This document shows positions 58,001 to 64,000 of a DNA stretch of 64,000 nt, piece by piece. The stretch is from Rhabdophis nuchalis (lineage: Eukaryota > Chordata > Lepidosauria > Squamata > Natricidae): contig CM077658.1 in the NCBI GenBank assembly GCA_039707465.1, positions 14,948,074 through 15,012,073 of the forward strand. Direction: 5' to 3'. The notes beneath the pieces were generated by a model. It was not told the DNA's origin. It worked only from the letters and a program-made list of their open reading frames with translations, and did not search any database. Within the stretch, counting starts at the first letter, position 1, and each line of letters starts with the position of its first letter. A program made the translations under genes and the position numbers.

Positions 58001-61000
58001 CGCCAGCTGTTCTTCTGATTTCCGGTCCGTGCATGCGTGCCAGCCAGCTGATCTTCGTGCATGCTGAAGCCCAGAAACCCAAAGACCAGCTGCATGCTGG
58101 CCAGCTGGTCTTTGGGTTTCCGTCACTCTGGGCACACACAAAGACCAGCTGGCTAGCGCATGCACGTACTAGAAACCCAAAGATAAGTTAGCCAGTGTGT
58201 GAATGTGCACCAGCCAGCTGGTCTTCTGGTTTCTGGAGCTCTGCATGGTGCGCACGCATTCAGATTTGGCCACTCAATGCCTAAAAGGTTTGCCATCCTT
58301 GGCTTAGTCCATTGTGGAAACCGGTCGGAATCACAGAGATGCTTCTGAACCATCGGGCACGTAAACTACGTTTGGATCTAAATTGGGATTAGTAAGAAAA
58401 AATGTTTGTTCACGGTTTTCTCGACATCTTAAAAACGTTGTAAAGGAAATCTTTTCTCCCCGTTTCTTTTCTAACATTTATGTTCTCTGGTTTTTATCGA
58501 AGGTACGACTCTTTCACAGGGGTCCCCGTTTGCCAAAAGAATTTGTTGCTGGAAAAAGCCAGCATTTTATTTAACATCGGAGCTCTCTACACCCAGATCG
58601 GTACGAAATGCAACCGGCAAACGGGAGCCGGTCTTCAAAAGGCCATCAGTGCTTTTCAGAAGGCAGCAGGTAAGGAGCGAGAAGGGATGGGTGTGTGTCT
58701 TAGGCTTTCCCCACAGCCCCTCCCTTAAAGAAATGCCTGGAGATTGAATAGCTTTAATCCTCTTGTTTGCGATTGTGATTTCCTCTCGTTTGTCTCTGTT
58801 CCGGGTCACATGAGCTTAATTTCACACTCTTTGGACATCCAAGGGAGGTAGAATTAACACCCAAAGGACTGCAAGCAAGAATAGCAAGGAATGCTTGTTT
58901 CTTTGTGCGAAAACATTCTTTTCAGGACTTATTATTAACTCCTCCTGCCTCCTCCCTGTCAATTTTATGGAAGGCACTGAAGGAGGCGGTTTAGCTCGAG
59001 CAAATGTTGTTGTTGGGAATTAATGACTTACGTTAGTTCGAAATCCTGGATAATTTTGGGTCCTTCGGTAACTGCTTTCCATTCATCACAATCCAACACC
59101 AACACCACCCCCGGCTATTTGCTGGCATCTGCAAATCTTTCCTGGTCTTGAACACCCTTGTGCAATCTTACACAGTGGCCTCTGTACCTTGGTGGATTTT
59201 CACCAATATTCGTGTGTTTGCTCCAATTAAACAACCGTCTAACTCAGGGGTCCTCAACCTTTGCAACTTTAAGTCTGAAGGACTTCAGCTTTGCTGGCTG
59301 GAGAATTCTGGGAGCTGAAGTCCTTCAGACTTAAAGTTGCAAAGGTGGGAGACCCCTGGTCTAACTCACGAATTGCAAAATAAGGTGGAAGGATGAGGTT
59401 ACTCTGAAACCCCTGAATCAACCGATGCAGAAAGTCCTCGACTTAACAACAATTCGCTTAGTGGTCGCTCAAAGTTGCCAAAGCGGCACTGGCAAAAGCG
59501 ACTGATGACGTTTTCCACACTTACGACCATGGCAACATCCCCATGGCCACAGGATCAGAATTCGGATGCTGGGGGCAATCGGTTCATCTTTATGACGGTT
59601 GCAGTGGACCCCTTTTGCAGTCTGTTGAGAAACAGAATCAATGGGGAAGCCAGATTCACTTAACAATCATTTTACTAAACAACTGCAGTGATTCACTTAA
59701 AACAGTCTAGTGCTAGTCATTCCCGACTCTAGGGGGCGGTGCTCGTCTCTGTTTCAAAGCCGAAGAGCCAGCGTTGTCCGAAGATGTCTCCGTGGTCATG
59801 TGACCGGTATGACTCGATGCCAAAGGCTCACGGAACGCTGTTACCTTCCCACCAAAGGTGGTTCCTATTTTCCTACTTGCATTTTTACAGGCTTTCGAAC
59901 TGCTAGGTTGGCAGAAGCTAGGACAAGTAGAGGGAGCTCATTCCGTTACGTGGCGCTAGGGATTTGAACCGCCAAACTGCTGACCTCTCGATCACCAAGC
60001 TCAGCGTCTTATCCACTGTGCAAAGTGGTTTGGAATATGGAGTACACTAGTATTACCACCAGATAATAATCTTTAATGAAAACAATTACTAATTTTTTTG
60101 AAGAAAAAAGGAGTTTGGAGAAAACATTTCGGCAGTTTTGGAGGGAGGGGGACGGAAAAAGAAGGGATATGGTTGAGAATTCAGTTATCAAGGTAATGAA
60201 ATAGCATTCCAACCCTGCCCATGGACCTTTGTGGACAGAATGAAAGATTGTTGCTAAGATTTTCACCTATTAACACAACCCTGAGCATACAAACATACGG
60301 GGAGGCCTTGCCAAAGAGCAGGTGGTGAAAGAACAAATATCCTTTTATAGACTCTGAGTAATAAAATAAACATTTCTAAAATCTTTAAGAAATAGCAGAA
60401 TTGGTTAAATGTTATCTGAAGTCTCTGACTTTTTTTCCCCCTCTGGGATTTTTTAAAACCGTTTTGTTAAAGAGTTGTGATCTAAAACAACCCACGGCAT
60501 CTGGTGATCTTTCTAATAAGGCTACCCATATTGGCAAGCATCTCCAATCACTGATCGGATTCAAATGGTTTTACTCCTATTTTGATCTGTCCTAGTTTAT
60601 CTTAGCATGTCGGATAAACCTTACCCTTGTCATTTGCAAAACTATGGTTTGCAAATTACAATGGTAAACCAGAGATTCCGGAAAGAGTGAAGAAAGAGTA
60701 ACAAATCTGGTTAGAGCAGGGGTCTGCAAAGTTGGCTCTTTTAAGACTAGTGGACTTCAACTCCCAGCTATGCTGGCTGGGGAATTCTGGGAGTTGAAGT
60801 CCACCAGTCTTAAAAGAGCCAACTTTGCAGACCCCTGGGTTAGAGGCTAGAGGCTAAAACATATGAAGAACGGTTGTAGGAATTGGTATGTCTAGCCTAG
60901 AGAACTTCTGCCAACCTAGCAGTTCAAAAGCACGTAAAAATGCACATAGAAAAATAGGGACCACCTTTGGTGGGAAAGTAACAAGGTTCTGTGCACCTTC

Positions 61001-61426
61001 GGCATTGAGTCATGCTGGCCACATGACCATGGAGACATCTTCGGACAGCGCTGGCTCTTTGGCTTTGAAACGGAGATGAGCACCGCTCCCTAGAGTCGGG
61101 AACGACTAGCACATATGTGTGAAGGGAACCTTTAACTATGTTAGGTCAGTCCAGCTACCTCCTCTTTGAGATCCCCAACTGAAATTCTTTCACACCATAC
61201 AAGGCTCCATTTTGTCTGGAATAGGAGCGGAAACCATGCAGTCTCACTAAGATCCTCTACCGCTCTCTTTTCGACAGAAACCCGCTGTTTGTACGCATGA
61301 GTATTTGACAGAATGGGCTGGAGTGTGACACAATGGGTTTCCTTAAAGATTTGACATTGCCTTGAGTTTGCATTTCACAGTAATTTCAGAGTGGGAGTTG
61401 AATGTGAGATGGGTGGGAGAGAGGGG

Positions 61427-61461
<35 letters not shown>

Positions 61462-63375
61462 GGACTTGGCAGCAAGCTTCAGGGCAACCAGCCATTTTCG
61501 TGCAATTAAAACCTGCCGATAAAACTTGACAAACCAGTTGGGAACAATGCCTTATTTTAAAATTATCAGATGTCTTCTGAACGCTATTAAGGATCTGAAG
61601 CTTCAGCAAATGTTTGTTTTTCAGGTTTCCAAAGAATTGGTTTGTGTGGAATTTATTTGAACACGGTCCAACTTGGTTCGGCCTGGCAAAGTTTGCCTGC
61701 TGACAGATTTGTCGTATTGTCACAGTCCTGAATGAGTTTTTGGTTCCCCTGTAGGAGAATGGTCAACGTAGGTTGACAGAGTTCCTCAGAGATTTCTCCA
61801 TTTCCCAAATGCCCCCTTTGTTTTGGTTCCTCCCCCCCCCCCCTCAAATGTCCTGACGATGGAATTGATGGAATATATATAATTCCCACCCAATCTTGGA
61901 AGCGAAACTAGGTGGAGCGTACATCTCAAATCTAAACTGAGAAATGAATGGCTAAATGCAAACTACCCATTGTGTTTCTGTGATATTGTGAAACTGATGG
62001 TCCATGAATCCGCTTTTCTGCTTCTTCCCCAACTTCAGGGGTTCTCAACTATCTAAAAGAAACTTTCACTCACACTCCAAGTTACGACATGAGCCCGGCC
62101 ATGTTGAGTGTGCTGGTCAAGATGATGCTTGCTCAAGCTCAGGAGTGCATTTTTGAACAGATCTGCCTTCCTGGGATACGGAATGAATTTTTCACCCTGA
62201 TAAAAATGGCCCAGGAAGTTGCGAAGGTAAGCCGCGTGAGTGCAGAGGGATACACGTACCTCTACCGTTTGCTGACGTTAGGACAATACGATGATTCCCT
62301 GTGAAATAGCCCTCCAAGAATCAAAAGAAATGGCGCTTTTCCTATTATGGGATGCTAGAAGAGTGTCTTGTGATGCACTAATGCAGCGGTCACCAACTGG
62401 CGGTCAGTGAGAAAGCTTTGGTGGTCCACAGAAAAATCTTTGCATTTTTGCATTTTTTAAATATTGCATTAAATCAGGGATTCTCAAACTGCAGCCCCTG
62501 GGCTGATATGGCCCACCAAAGCAATTATTCCTGCTCGCTGATGGGGTCCTTCAGGCACTTAGCTTGGCCATTTGTTTGATTGCGCCAGCATTTCCCTCCC
62601 TCCCAGAGAGTCCAGGCGCTTCAGCGCGTGGTGCGCGAAACTTCAGCCGGGCTCTTTGAGAAACGGAGTTTGCAGGGGGCTGATCTAGCGCCCGGCCTGG
62701 CTACAAGACAAACATTCATTCTTAGCTGTATTTGAGACTCCTAACTGCAATGGACAGCAAAGCTAGGGTTGATCCTGGGTGCTTCTCTCCGCTAATAAGT
62801 TGAGTACCTGAAGCACCCCATCCTGTCACTAATTCATATTAGTGGTCCGTGGGATTTAAAATTATGAATTTAGTGATCCCTGAGGTCCAAAAGGTTGGTG
62901 ACCCCTGCTCTAATGAACCTTTCCTCTGTGGTGGATCAAAAGACCAAAGCTCGTTTCAACAGTGGAGACTTAGAAAGCCGCTTTTCTTTCCAGAAGTTAT
63001 TCTAGACCTTTGAGATTCGGTGATGGACATCTGTGTGGAAAACAAGATCGTCTTGTCATTATTGCTAAAGCTCTTTCTTTTTATCCTTTGTGAGAACAAT
63101 GTGCATCTTTAAGTATAGACGCCAATAACGGTTGATCAGCGCCAATACTGAGTGCCTTGCGTGAGCTTTTAATATACAGAATCAGCAGCTCATACTTGTC
63201 TTGTGCTTTGTCTTTAAGGTTGGAGAGATGTACATGCTTGTCGACACTGCGATGAGTCAAGCGCCAGTCAAGGAGAACATCCCTTACTCTTGGTCAAAGC
63301 TGGCCCAAGTCAAATCGGATCATTTCAGAGCTTTGGCGCATTATTTTGTGGCCACTATGCTGAACGACCACCAGT
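33587..63375 (+). CDS. RHPN2: RHPN2, rhophilin-2 (5' part, partial)
   Basis: Nine coding exons join in frame on the plus strand: 33587-33655, 49456-49571, 50428-50556, 53784-53859, 56304-56381, 57227-57351, 58503-58669, 62039-62226 and 63219-63375, about 368 codons. The product starts [17 protein letters not shown], then [20 protein letters not shown] begins the HR1 (REM) Rho-binding coiled coil (about residues 24-105, with [15 protein letters not shown] at its end). The BRO1 domain follows from about residue 112 ([75 protein letters not shown]). Rhophilin-2 binds GTP-bound Rho through HR1 and links it to membrane and actin processes through BRO1 and a C-terminal PDZ domain. The rest of BRO1 and the PDZ lie beyond base 64000. 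The exons match human RHPN2 closely. Intron 1 is 15.8 kb. Confidence 0.97.
34858..35104 (-). mobile_element. BovB LINE 3' end
   Basis: Antisense BovB terminus with GTTGTTAGTCGTGAA at the 3' end and the CTCATTAGGTGGCCAAAG motif. It lies in RHPN2 intron 1. Confidence 0.87.
35105..36460. other. RHPN2 intron 1, nothing recognised
   Basis: AT-rich intronic sequence. I see no gene, no named repeat and no strong structure beyond a short AT run near 36152-36165. Confidence 0.45.
36468..36605 (+). repeat. TG / TCTC compound microsatellite
   Basis: Interleaved TG and TCTC runs of about 135 bases in RHPN2 intron 1. Confidence 0.93.
37049..37238 (+). repeat. (CTT)n-(CTC)n trinucleotide tract
   Basis: About 49 CTT units with occasional CTC, then about 13 CTC units, form a 190-base pure pyrimidine strand in RHPN2 intron 1. 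The apparent poly-Leu and poly-Glu frames are artefacts. Confidence 0.96.
37820..38115 (+). mobile_element. Inverted-end DNA element fragment
   Basis: It begins AAGTGGTCCTTGACTTAGCA and shows the family's CTAAGTGAGA and GTCATAAGTG motifs. The right end was replaced by an L2 copy. Confidence 0.5.
38125..38860 (-). mobile_element. L2-type LINE 3' region (long open frame)
   Basis: The minus-strand frame of about 167 codons reads [53 protein letters not shown] and [20 protein letters not shown]. It is a C-terminal reverse-transcriptase segment with no start of its own. Confidence 0.88.
38885..39230 (+). mobile_element. L1-like LINE ORF2 C-terminal remnant
   Basis: The frame [36 protein letters not shown] resembles the extreme C-terminus of L1 ORF2. 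It is the only L1-like piece seen and is directly preceded by a small palindrome (38863-38885). Confidence 0.55.
39335..40155 (-). mobile_element. L2-type LINE 3' region (longest copy)
   Basis: The minus-strand frame begins [20 protein letters not shown] and runs through [20 protein letters not shown] to [10 protein letters not shown]. It retains more of the reverse transcriptase than any other copy here. Confidence 0.88.
40190..40660 (+). repeat. Two adjacent local tandem duplications
   Basis: A unit of about 165 bases with GATTTTCTGGAAGTCCCTCA occurs twice (about 40280 and 40437). It is followed by a second duplication of about 75 bases around CATCTGCTCTTCTCT and CCTTTGTGATTTTTAAATGT. Confidence 0.8.
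41155..41500 (+). repeat. TTTC, TTGC/CTGC and GTGGA microsatellites
   Basis: Three successive simple repeats: TTTC-rich (41155-41345), TTGC then CTGC (41357-41396), and GTGGA/GGGTA (41430-41500). Confidence 0.93.
41490..42020 (-). mobile_element. LINE-like 3' UTR element
   Basis: Antisense copy of the family ending GTCCAATCACACTTGGCCAA. It contains two adjacent copies of ACATTTAGTGATAGTCATAG at about 41637 and 41666. Confidence 0.6.
42238..42392. mobile_element. hAT-like MITE
   Basis: Imperfect inverted ends (GGCAGCCTTTCTCAAGC and TTTGAGAAATGCTGC) around the common CTCCCAGAATTCCCCAGCC core. Confidence 0.6.
42604..42767. mobile_element. hAT MITE with perfect 8-bp duplication
   Basis: Ends CAGGGGTGTCC and GGAGACCCCTG, flanked by ggatatag on both sides. 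Confidence 0.9.
43726..44085 (+). mobile_element. tRNA-derived SINE, family A (full length)
   Basis: GCAGTGGCTCAGGGGCTAAG (A box) and GGCGGTTCGAATCCC (B box) are followed by the complete body, ending near ACTAGCACATATCTATGAGG. It is the best plus-strand copy. Confidence 0.83.
44107..44170 (+). repeat. Single TACCTAG unit
   Basis: GATGATGTTACCTAGTTTGG followed by GAAACATCTGCAAGAAGACC, a lone copy of the unit arrayed at 27170-28030. Confidence 0.7.
44527..44895 (-). mobile_element. BovB LINE 3' end
   Basis: On the minus strand the frame includes [32 protein letters not shown] and so on. It ends at a CAACAAG tail. Confidence 0.88.
45647..45762. mobile_element. hAT MITE with perfect 8-bp duplication
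   Basis: Ends CAGGGGTCTCC and GGAGACCCCTG, flanked by gtttaaat on both sides. The right duplication is shared with the BovB insertion that follows. Confidence 0.92.
45774..46330 (+). mobile_element. BovB LINE 3' end (longest copy)
   Basis: 5'-truncated, about 555 bases, ending CACAACTAACAACAAC. GTTTAAATGCT precedes it (45763-45773) and follows it (about 46332-46342), an 11-bp target duplication. Confidence 0.88.
47040..47500 (-). mobile_element. CR1 LINE 3' region interrupted by a hAT MITE and a CA run
   Basis: Antisense CR1 at 47049-47113 continues at 47245-47430 after the MITE, then a CA expansion (47431-47474), then CR1 resumes with TTTGTGGCAGCC. Confidence 0.8.
47114..47236. mobile_element. 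hAT MITE with perfect 8-bp duplication, inside CR1
   Basis: Ends CAGGGATGTTCAAAC and GTTTGGACATCCCTG, flanked by ccctatac on both sides. This is a diverged subfamily of the same MITE group. Confidence 0.9.
48597..48665 (-). mobile_element. LINE-like 3' terminus
   Basis: ATAGAATACTTTATTGGGCG followed by the antisense end of the element seen at 41490-42020. Confidence 0.55.
48928..49013 (+). repeat. (CTTT)n microsatellite
   Basis: About 21 nearly perfect CTTT repeats, 440 bases before RHPN2 exon 2. Confidence 0.95.
49456..49571 (+). CDS. RHPN2: RHPN2 coding exon 2 (HR1 start)
   Basis: This exon has 116 bases starting [20 protein letters not shown] and ending AGAENLL plus two bases. The acceptor is TTGTTTAG and the donor GTATGT. 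Confidence 0.95.
50428..50556 (+). CDS. RHPN2: RHPN2 coding exon 3 (HR1)
   Basis: This exon has 129 bases starting [20 protein letters not shown] and ending [10 protein letters not shown] plus two bases. The acceptor is TTTGGCAG and the donor GTAAGT. Confidence 0.96.
50910..51338. mobile_element. 429-bp hAT element with perfect 8-bp duplication
   Basis: Ends CAGGGGTGTCAAACTC and GAGTTTGACACCCCTG, flanked by ctcaagac on both sides. It is GC-rich and non-coding, larger than the palindromic MITEs, and lies in RHPN2 intron 3. Confidence 0.92.
52625..52755. mobile_element. Degenerate hAT MITE
   Basis: The AGGGACATCCAACC and TTGGACACCCCTG ends are diverged; the palindromic core is recognisable. 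Confidence 0.6.
53784..53859 (+). CDS. RHPN2: RHPN2 coding exon 4 (BRO1 start)
   Basis: This exon has 76 bases encoding [20 protein letters not shown] and AGPLK. The acceptor is TTACACAG and the donor GTATCC. An L2-type LINE tail begins about 45 bases past the donor. Confidence 0.94.
53905..54375 (+). mobile_element. L2-type LINE 3' end, sense
   Basis: The plus-strand frame reads [51 protein letters not shown], then the UTR and an ATT tail. It is the only clear plus-strand copy in the window. Confidence 0.87.
54432..54690 (+). mobile_element. SINE family A without tRNA head
   Basis: It starts at CCTTGTCCCAGCTTCTGCC and continues to the ACATATGTGCGAAGGGAACC end. The 5' truncation removes the promoter. 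Confidence 0.75.
55500..55835 (-). mobile_element. Partial hAT element of the 50910 family
   Basis: It ends TTGAGTTTGACACTCCTG and shares the CGAGCTGGCCA and CTTCCCCCAAGG stretches. The left end is diverged and no matching duplication is visible. Confidence 0.6.
55855..55989. mobile_element. hAT MITE with perfect 8-bp duplication
   Basis: Ends CAGGGGTCTCC and GGAGACCCCTG, flanked by atttacag on both sides. The two arms are nearly perfect complements over about 65 bases, so it could fold completely. Confidence 0.93.
56304..56381 (+). CDS. RHPN2: RHPN2 coding exon 5
   Basis: This exon has 78 bases encoding [18 protein letters not shown] and ADLMDLRQ. The acceptor is TATTTCCAG and the donor GTAAGT. 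Confidence 0.96.
56817..56870 (+). repeat. CA / TA microsatellite
   Basis: Mixed CACA and TATA run in RHPN2 intron 5. Confidence 0.9.
56917..57113 (+). mobile_element. tRNA-derived SINE, family B
   Basis: It carries TTAGAGTGCAGTATTGCAGG near the head and GCAGTATATAAGTCTAGGTG at the end. It contains a local inverted duplication of CTATAAA-containing sequence at 57042-57080. Confidence 0.7.
57227..57351 (+). CDS. RHPN2: RHPN2 coding exon 6
   Basis: This exon has 125 bases starting [20 protein letters not shown] and ending GILYT plus two bases of tryptophan. The donor is GTAAGA. Confidence 0.95.
57365..57755 (+). mobile_element. CR1 LINE 3' end, sense
   Basis: Runs from GTCTAGTTTAACGAGAAGAA to GACTAGAAGACCTCCAAGG. 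A segment of about 40 bases at 57538-57580 is not CR1-like. Confidence 0.78.
57930..58305. mobile_element. hAT-like element with internal repeats
   Basis: Ends GTGATGGTGAAAC and GGTTTGCCATCC. The interior repeats CCAGCTGGTCTTTGGGTTTC in both orientations several times. Confidence 0.6.
58503..58669 (+). CDS. RHPN2: RHPN2 coding exon 7
   Basis: This exon has 167 bases encoding [20 protein letters not shown] through AISAFQKAA plus one base. The acceptor is TATCGAAG and the donor GTAAGG. Confidence 0.96.
59245..59358. mobile_element. hAT MITE with perfect 8-bp duplication
   Basis: Ends CAGGGGTCCTC and GGAGACCCCTG, flanked by gtctaact on both sides. Confidence 0.9.
59425..59700. mobile_element. 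Inverted-end DNA element fragment
   Basis: AAAGTCCTCGACTTAACAAC at the left end and the CAGATTCACTTAACAATC region at the right. It adjoins a SINE. Confidence 0.5.
59706..60022 (-). mobile_element. tRNA-derived SINE, family A (near full length)
   Basis: Antisense copy with the CTAGGGGGCGGTGCTCGTCT end and an A-box region near 60000-60020. Confidence 0.8.
60717..60837. mobile_element. hAT MITE with perfect 8-bp duplication
   Basis: Ends CAGGGGTCTGCAAAG and CTTTGCAGACCCCTG, flanked by ggttagag on both sides. This is another subfamily with a different subterminal sequence. Confidence 0.92.
60893..61138 (+). mobile_element. SINE family A without tRNA head
   Basis: Begins at CTTCTGCCAACCTAGCAGTT and runs to ATGTGTGAAGGGAACC. 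Confidence 0.75.
61424..61462 (+). repeat. (GA)n microsatellite
   Basis: A GA run with few interruptions in RHPN2 intron 7. Confidence 0.92.
62039..62226 (+). CDS. RHPN2: RHPN2 coding exon 8
   Basis: This exon has 188 bases encoding [20 protein letters not shown] through IKMAQEVAK. The acceptor is CAACTTCAG and the donor GTAAGC. Confidence 0.96.
62394..62907. mobile_element. 514-bp hAT element with 8-bp duplication
   Basis: Ends CAGCGGTCACCAACTGG and GGTTGGTGACCCCTG. Flanks are cactaatg and ctctaatg, 7 of 8 matching. A fragment of the same family is at 49808-49900. Confidence 0.82.
63219..63375 (+). CDS. RHPN2: RHPN2 coding exon 9
   Basis: This exon has 157 bases starting [20 protein letters not shown] and ending MLNDHQ plus one base. 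The acceptor is GTCTTTAAG and the donor GTAAGA. It is the last exon in the window. Confidence 0.95.
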
Positions 63376-63423
63376 GTAAGAAGATTGCCAGATTTGTACA
63401 TTTGTTGGCCCTACCTATCGGTG

Positions 63424-63570
63424 GACCATTTAATGAGGAGTCCTTGGTGCTCTGTGAGCATGGTTGTTTTCTTGCAGATCTCTTGTTACCCAAACTAGGT
63501 AACGGCATCAGTGTGTGGTAGTGTTTGGGCAGTGAAATGTTGGTAAGCTCAGAGAGCACCAAGGACGCGT
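63424..63570. repeat. Paired TACCTAG element after RHPN2 exon 9
   Basis: GAGTCCTTGGTGCTCTGTGA and the complementary GAGAGCACCAAGGACGC flank the unit, making an inverted pair 50 bases past the exon 9 donor. Confidence 0.65.
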
Positions 63571-63574
63571 CATA

Positions 63575-64000
63575 TTGTGATGACCTAGGCTTCTAAAGAG
63601 CATGAAGCAAACTCCTTGTCCCAACAAAAACCCTTTTTATTTATTATACTGTGGATTCTTCTCATCCACATACAAAAAAGTCTTTCAAAGGAGGATTTAC
63701 AGTCACAGACCTTATCTGGCTTGGAGAGCTGCCAGGCCAATTTCTGCAAAACTTGGCTAGGAGTCTCAAGAGAGTCATGAACCAATGAAGCAAACTAATT
63801 GTCTCCTGCAAACTCCACTCCCCCTTCATCGTCCACCTGTGGCCTTATTCCCAAGCCGACCCCTGTTCTTTAGCTGTTCCCTTCATCTTGAAACTCTGCA
63901 CATGTGCACACTGGGAACAGGCTCCAGCTGTTCGTCTGCCTCACTGATGTCTGACTCTGAAGGCAGCTGATAACTGGCATAGGGCTCAGGCCCCCTCTCT
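63575..64000 (-). mobile_element. LTR copy cut by the window edge
   Basis: Antisense LTR of the 16013 family, starting TGATGACCTAGGCTTC. It runs past base 64000, so whether internal genes follow cannot be seen. Confidence 0.75.

Overview
The window is vertebrate nuclear DNA, almost certainly from a squamate reptile and most likely a snake. The evidence is intron-rich genes orthologous to human chromosome 19q13 genes, several 3' ends of BovB (RTE-class) LINEs, CR1 and L2-type LINE tails, tRNA-derived SINEs of the squamate type, and long GATA/GATG arrays of the Bkm type known from snakes. There is no bacterial, plasmid or viral gene organisation.

Three protein genes can be rebuilt exon by exon. 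(1) WDR88, minus strand, is partial: five coding exons between 859 and 4946 carry the N-terminus and the first WD repeats, and the rest lies left of base 1. (2) GPATCH1, minus strand, is complete: 20 coding exons between 9262 and 28333 splice in frame into a 928-residue spliceosomal G-patch protein ending at a normal stop. (3) RHPN2, plus strand, is partial: nine coding exons between 33587 and 63375 encode the N-terminus, the Rho-binding HR1 region and the first part of the BRO1 domain, and the rest lies right of base 64000. The arrangement WDR88 / GPATCH1 / RHPN2, with GPATCH1 and RHPN2 head to head and WDR88 downstream of GPATCH1 in the same direction, is the arrangement I know from human. 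Each gene has a GC- and CpG-rich start region (about 5770-6100, 28240-28530 and 33300-33720).

Most of the remaining sequence is transposable elements and simple repeats. Introns and spacers hold five clear BovB 3' ends, about nine L2-type LINE 3' ends, many CR1 tails, two tRNA SINE families plus a tRNA-head/CR1-tail chimera, one solo LTR with a perfect 5-bp target duplication and three related LTR fragments, a Tigger-like element with TA duplication, and at least eight small palindromic hAT elements with 8-bp target duplications. Notable arrays are a GATA/GATG higher-order repeat with perfect hairpins (18.3-19.7 kb), a ~120-bp tandem array in GPATCH1 intron 1 (27.2-28.0 kb), an ~780-bp polypyrimidine tract beside the first WDR88 coding exon, and a long TTC/CTC tract in RHPN2 intron 1.

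I found no novel multi-gene biological system. The genes are conserved housekeeping or signalling genes. The points most worth following up are the chimeric SINE, the organised GATA satellite, the datable nested insertions, and two unusual splice sites in GPATCH1.
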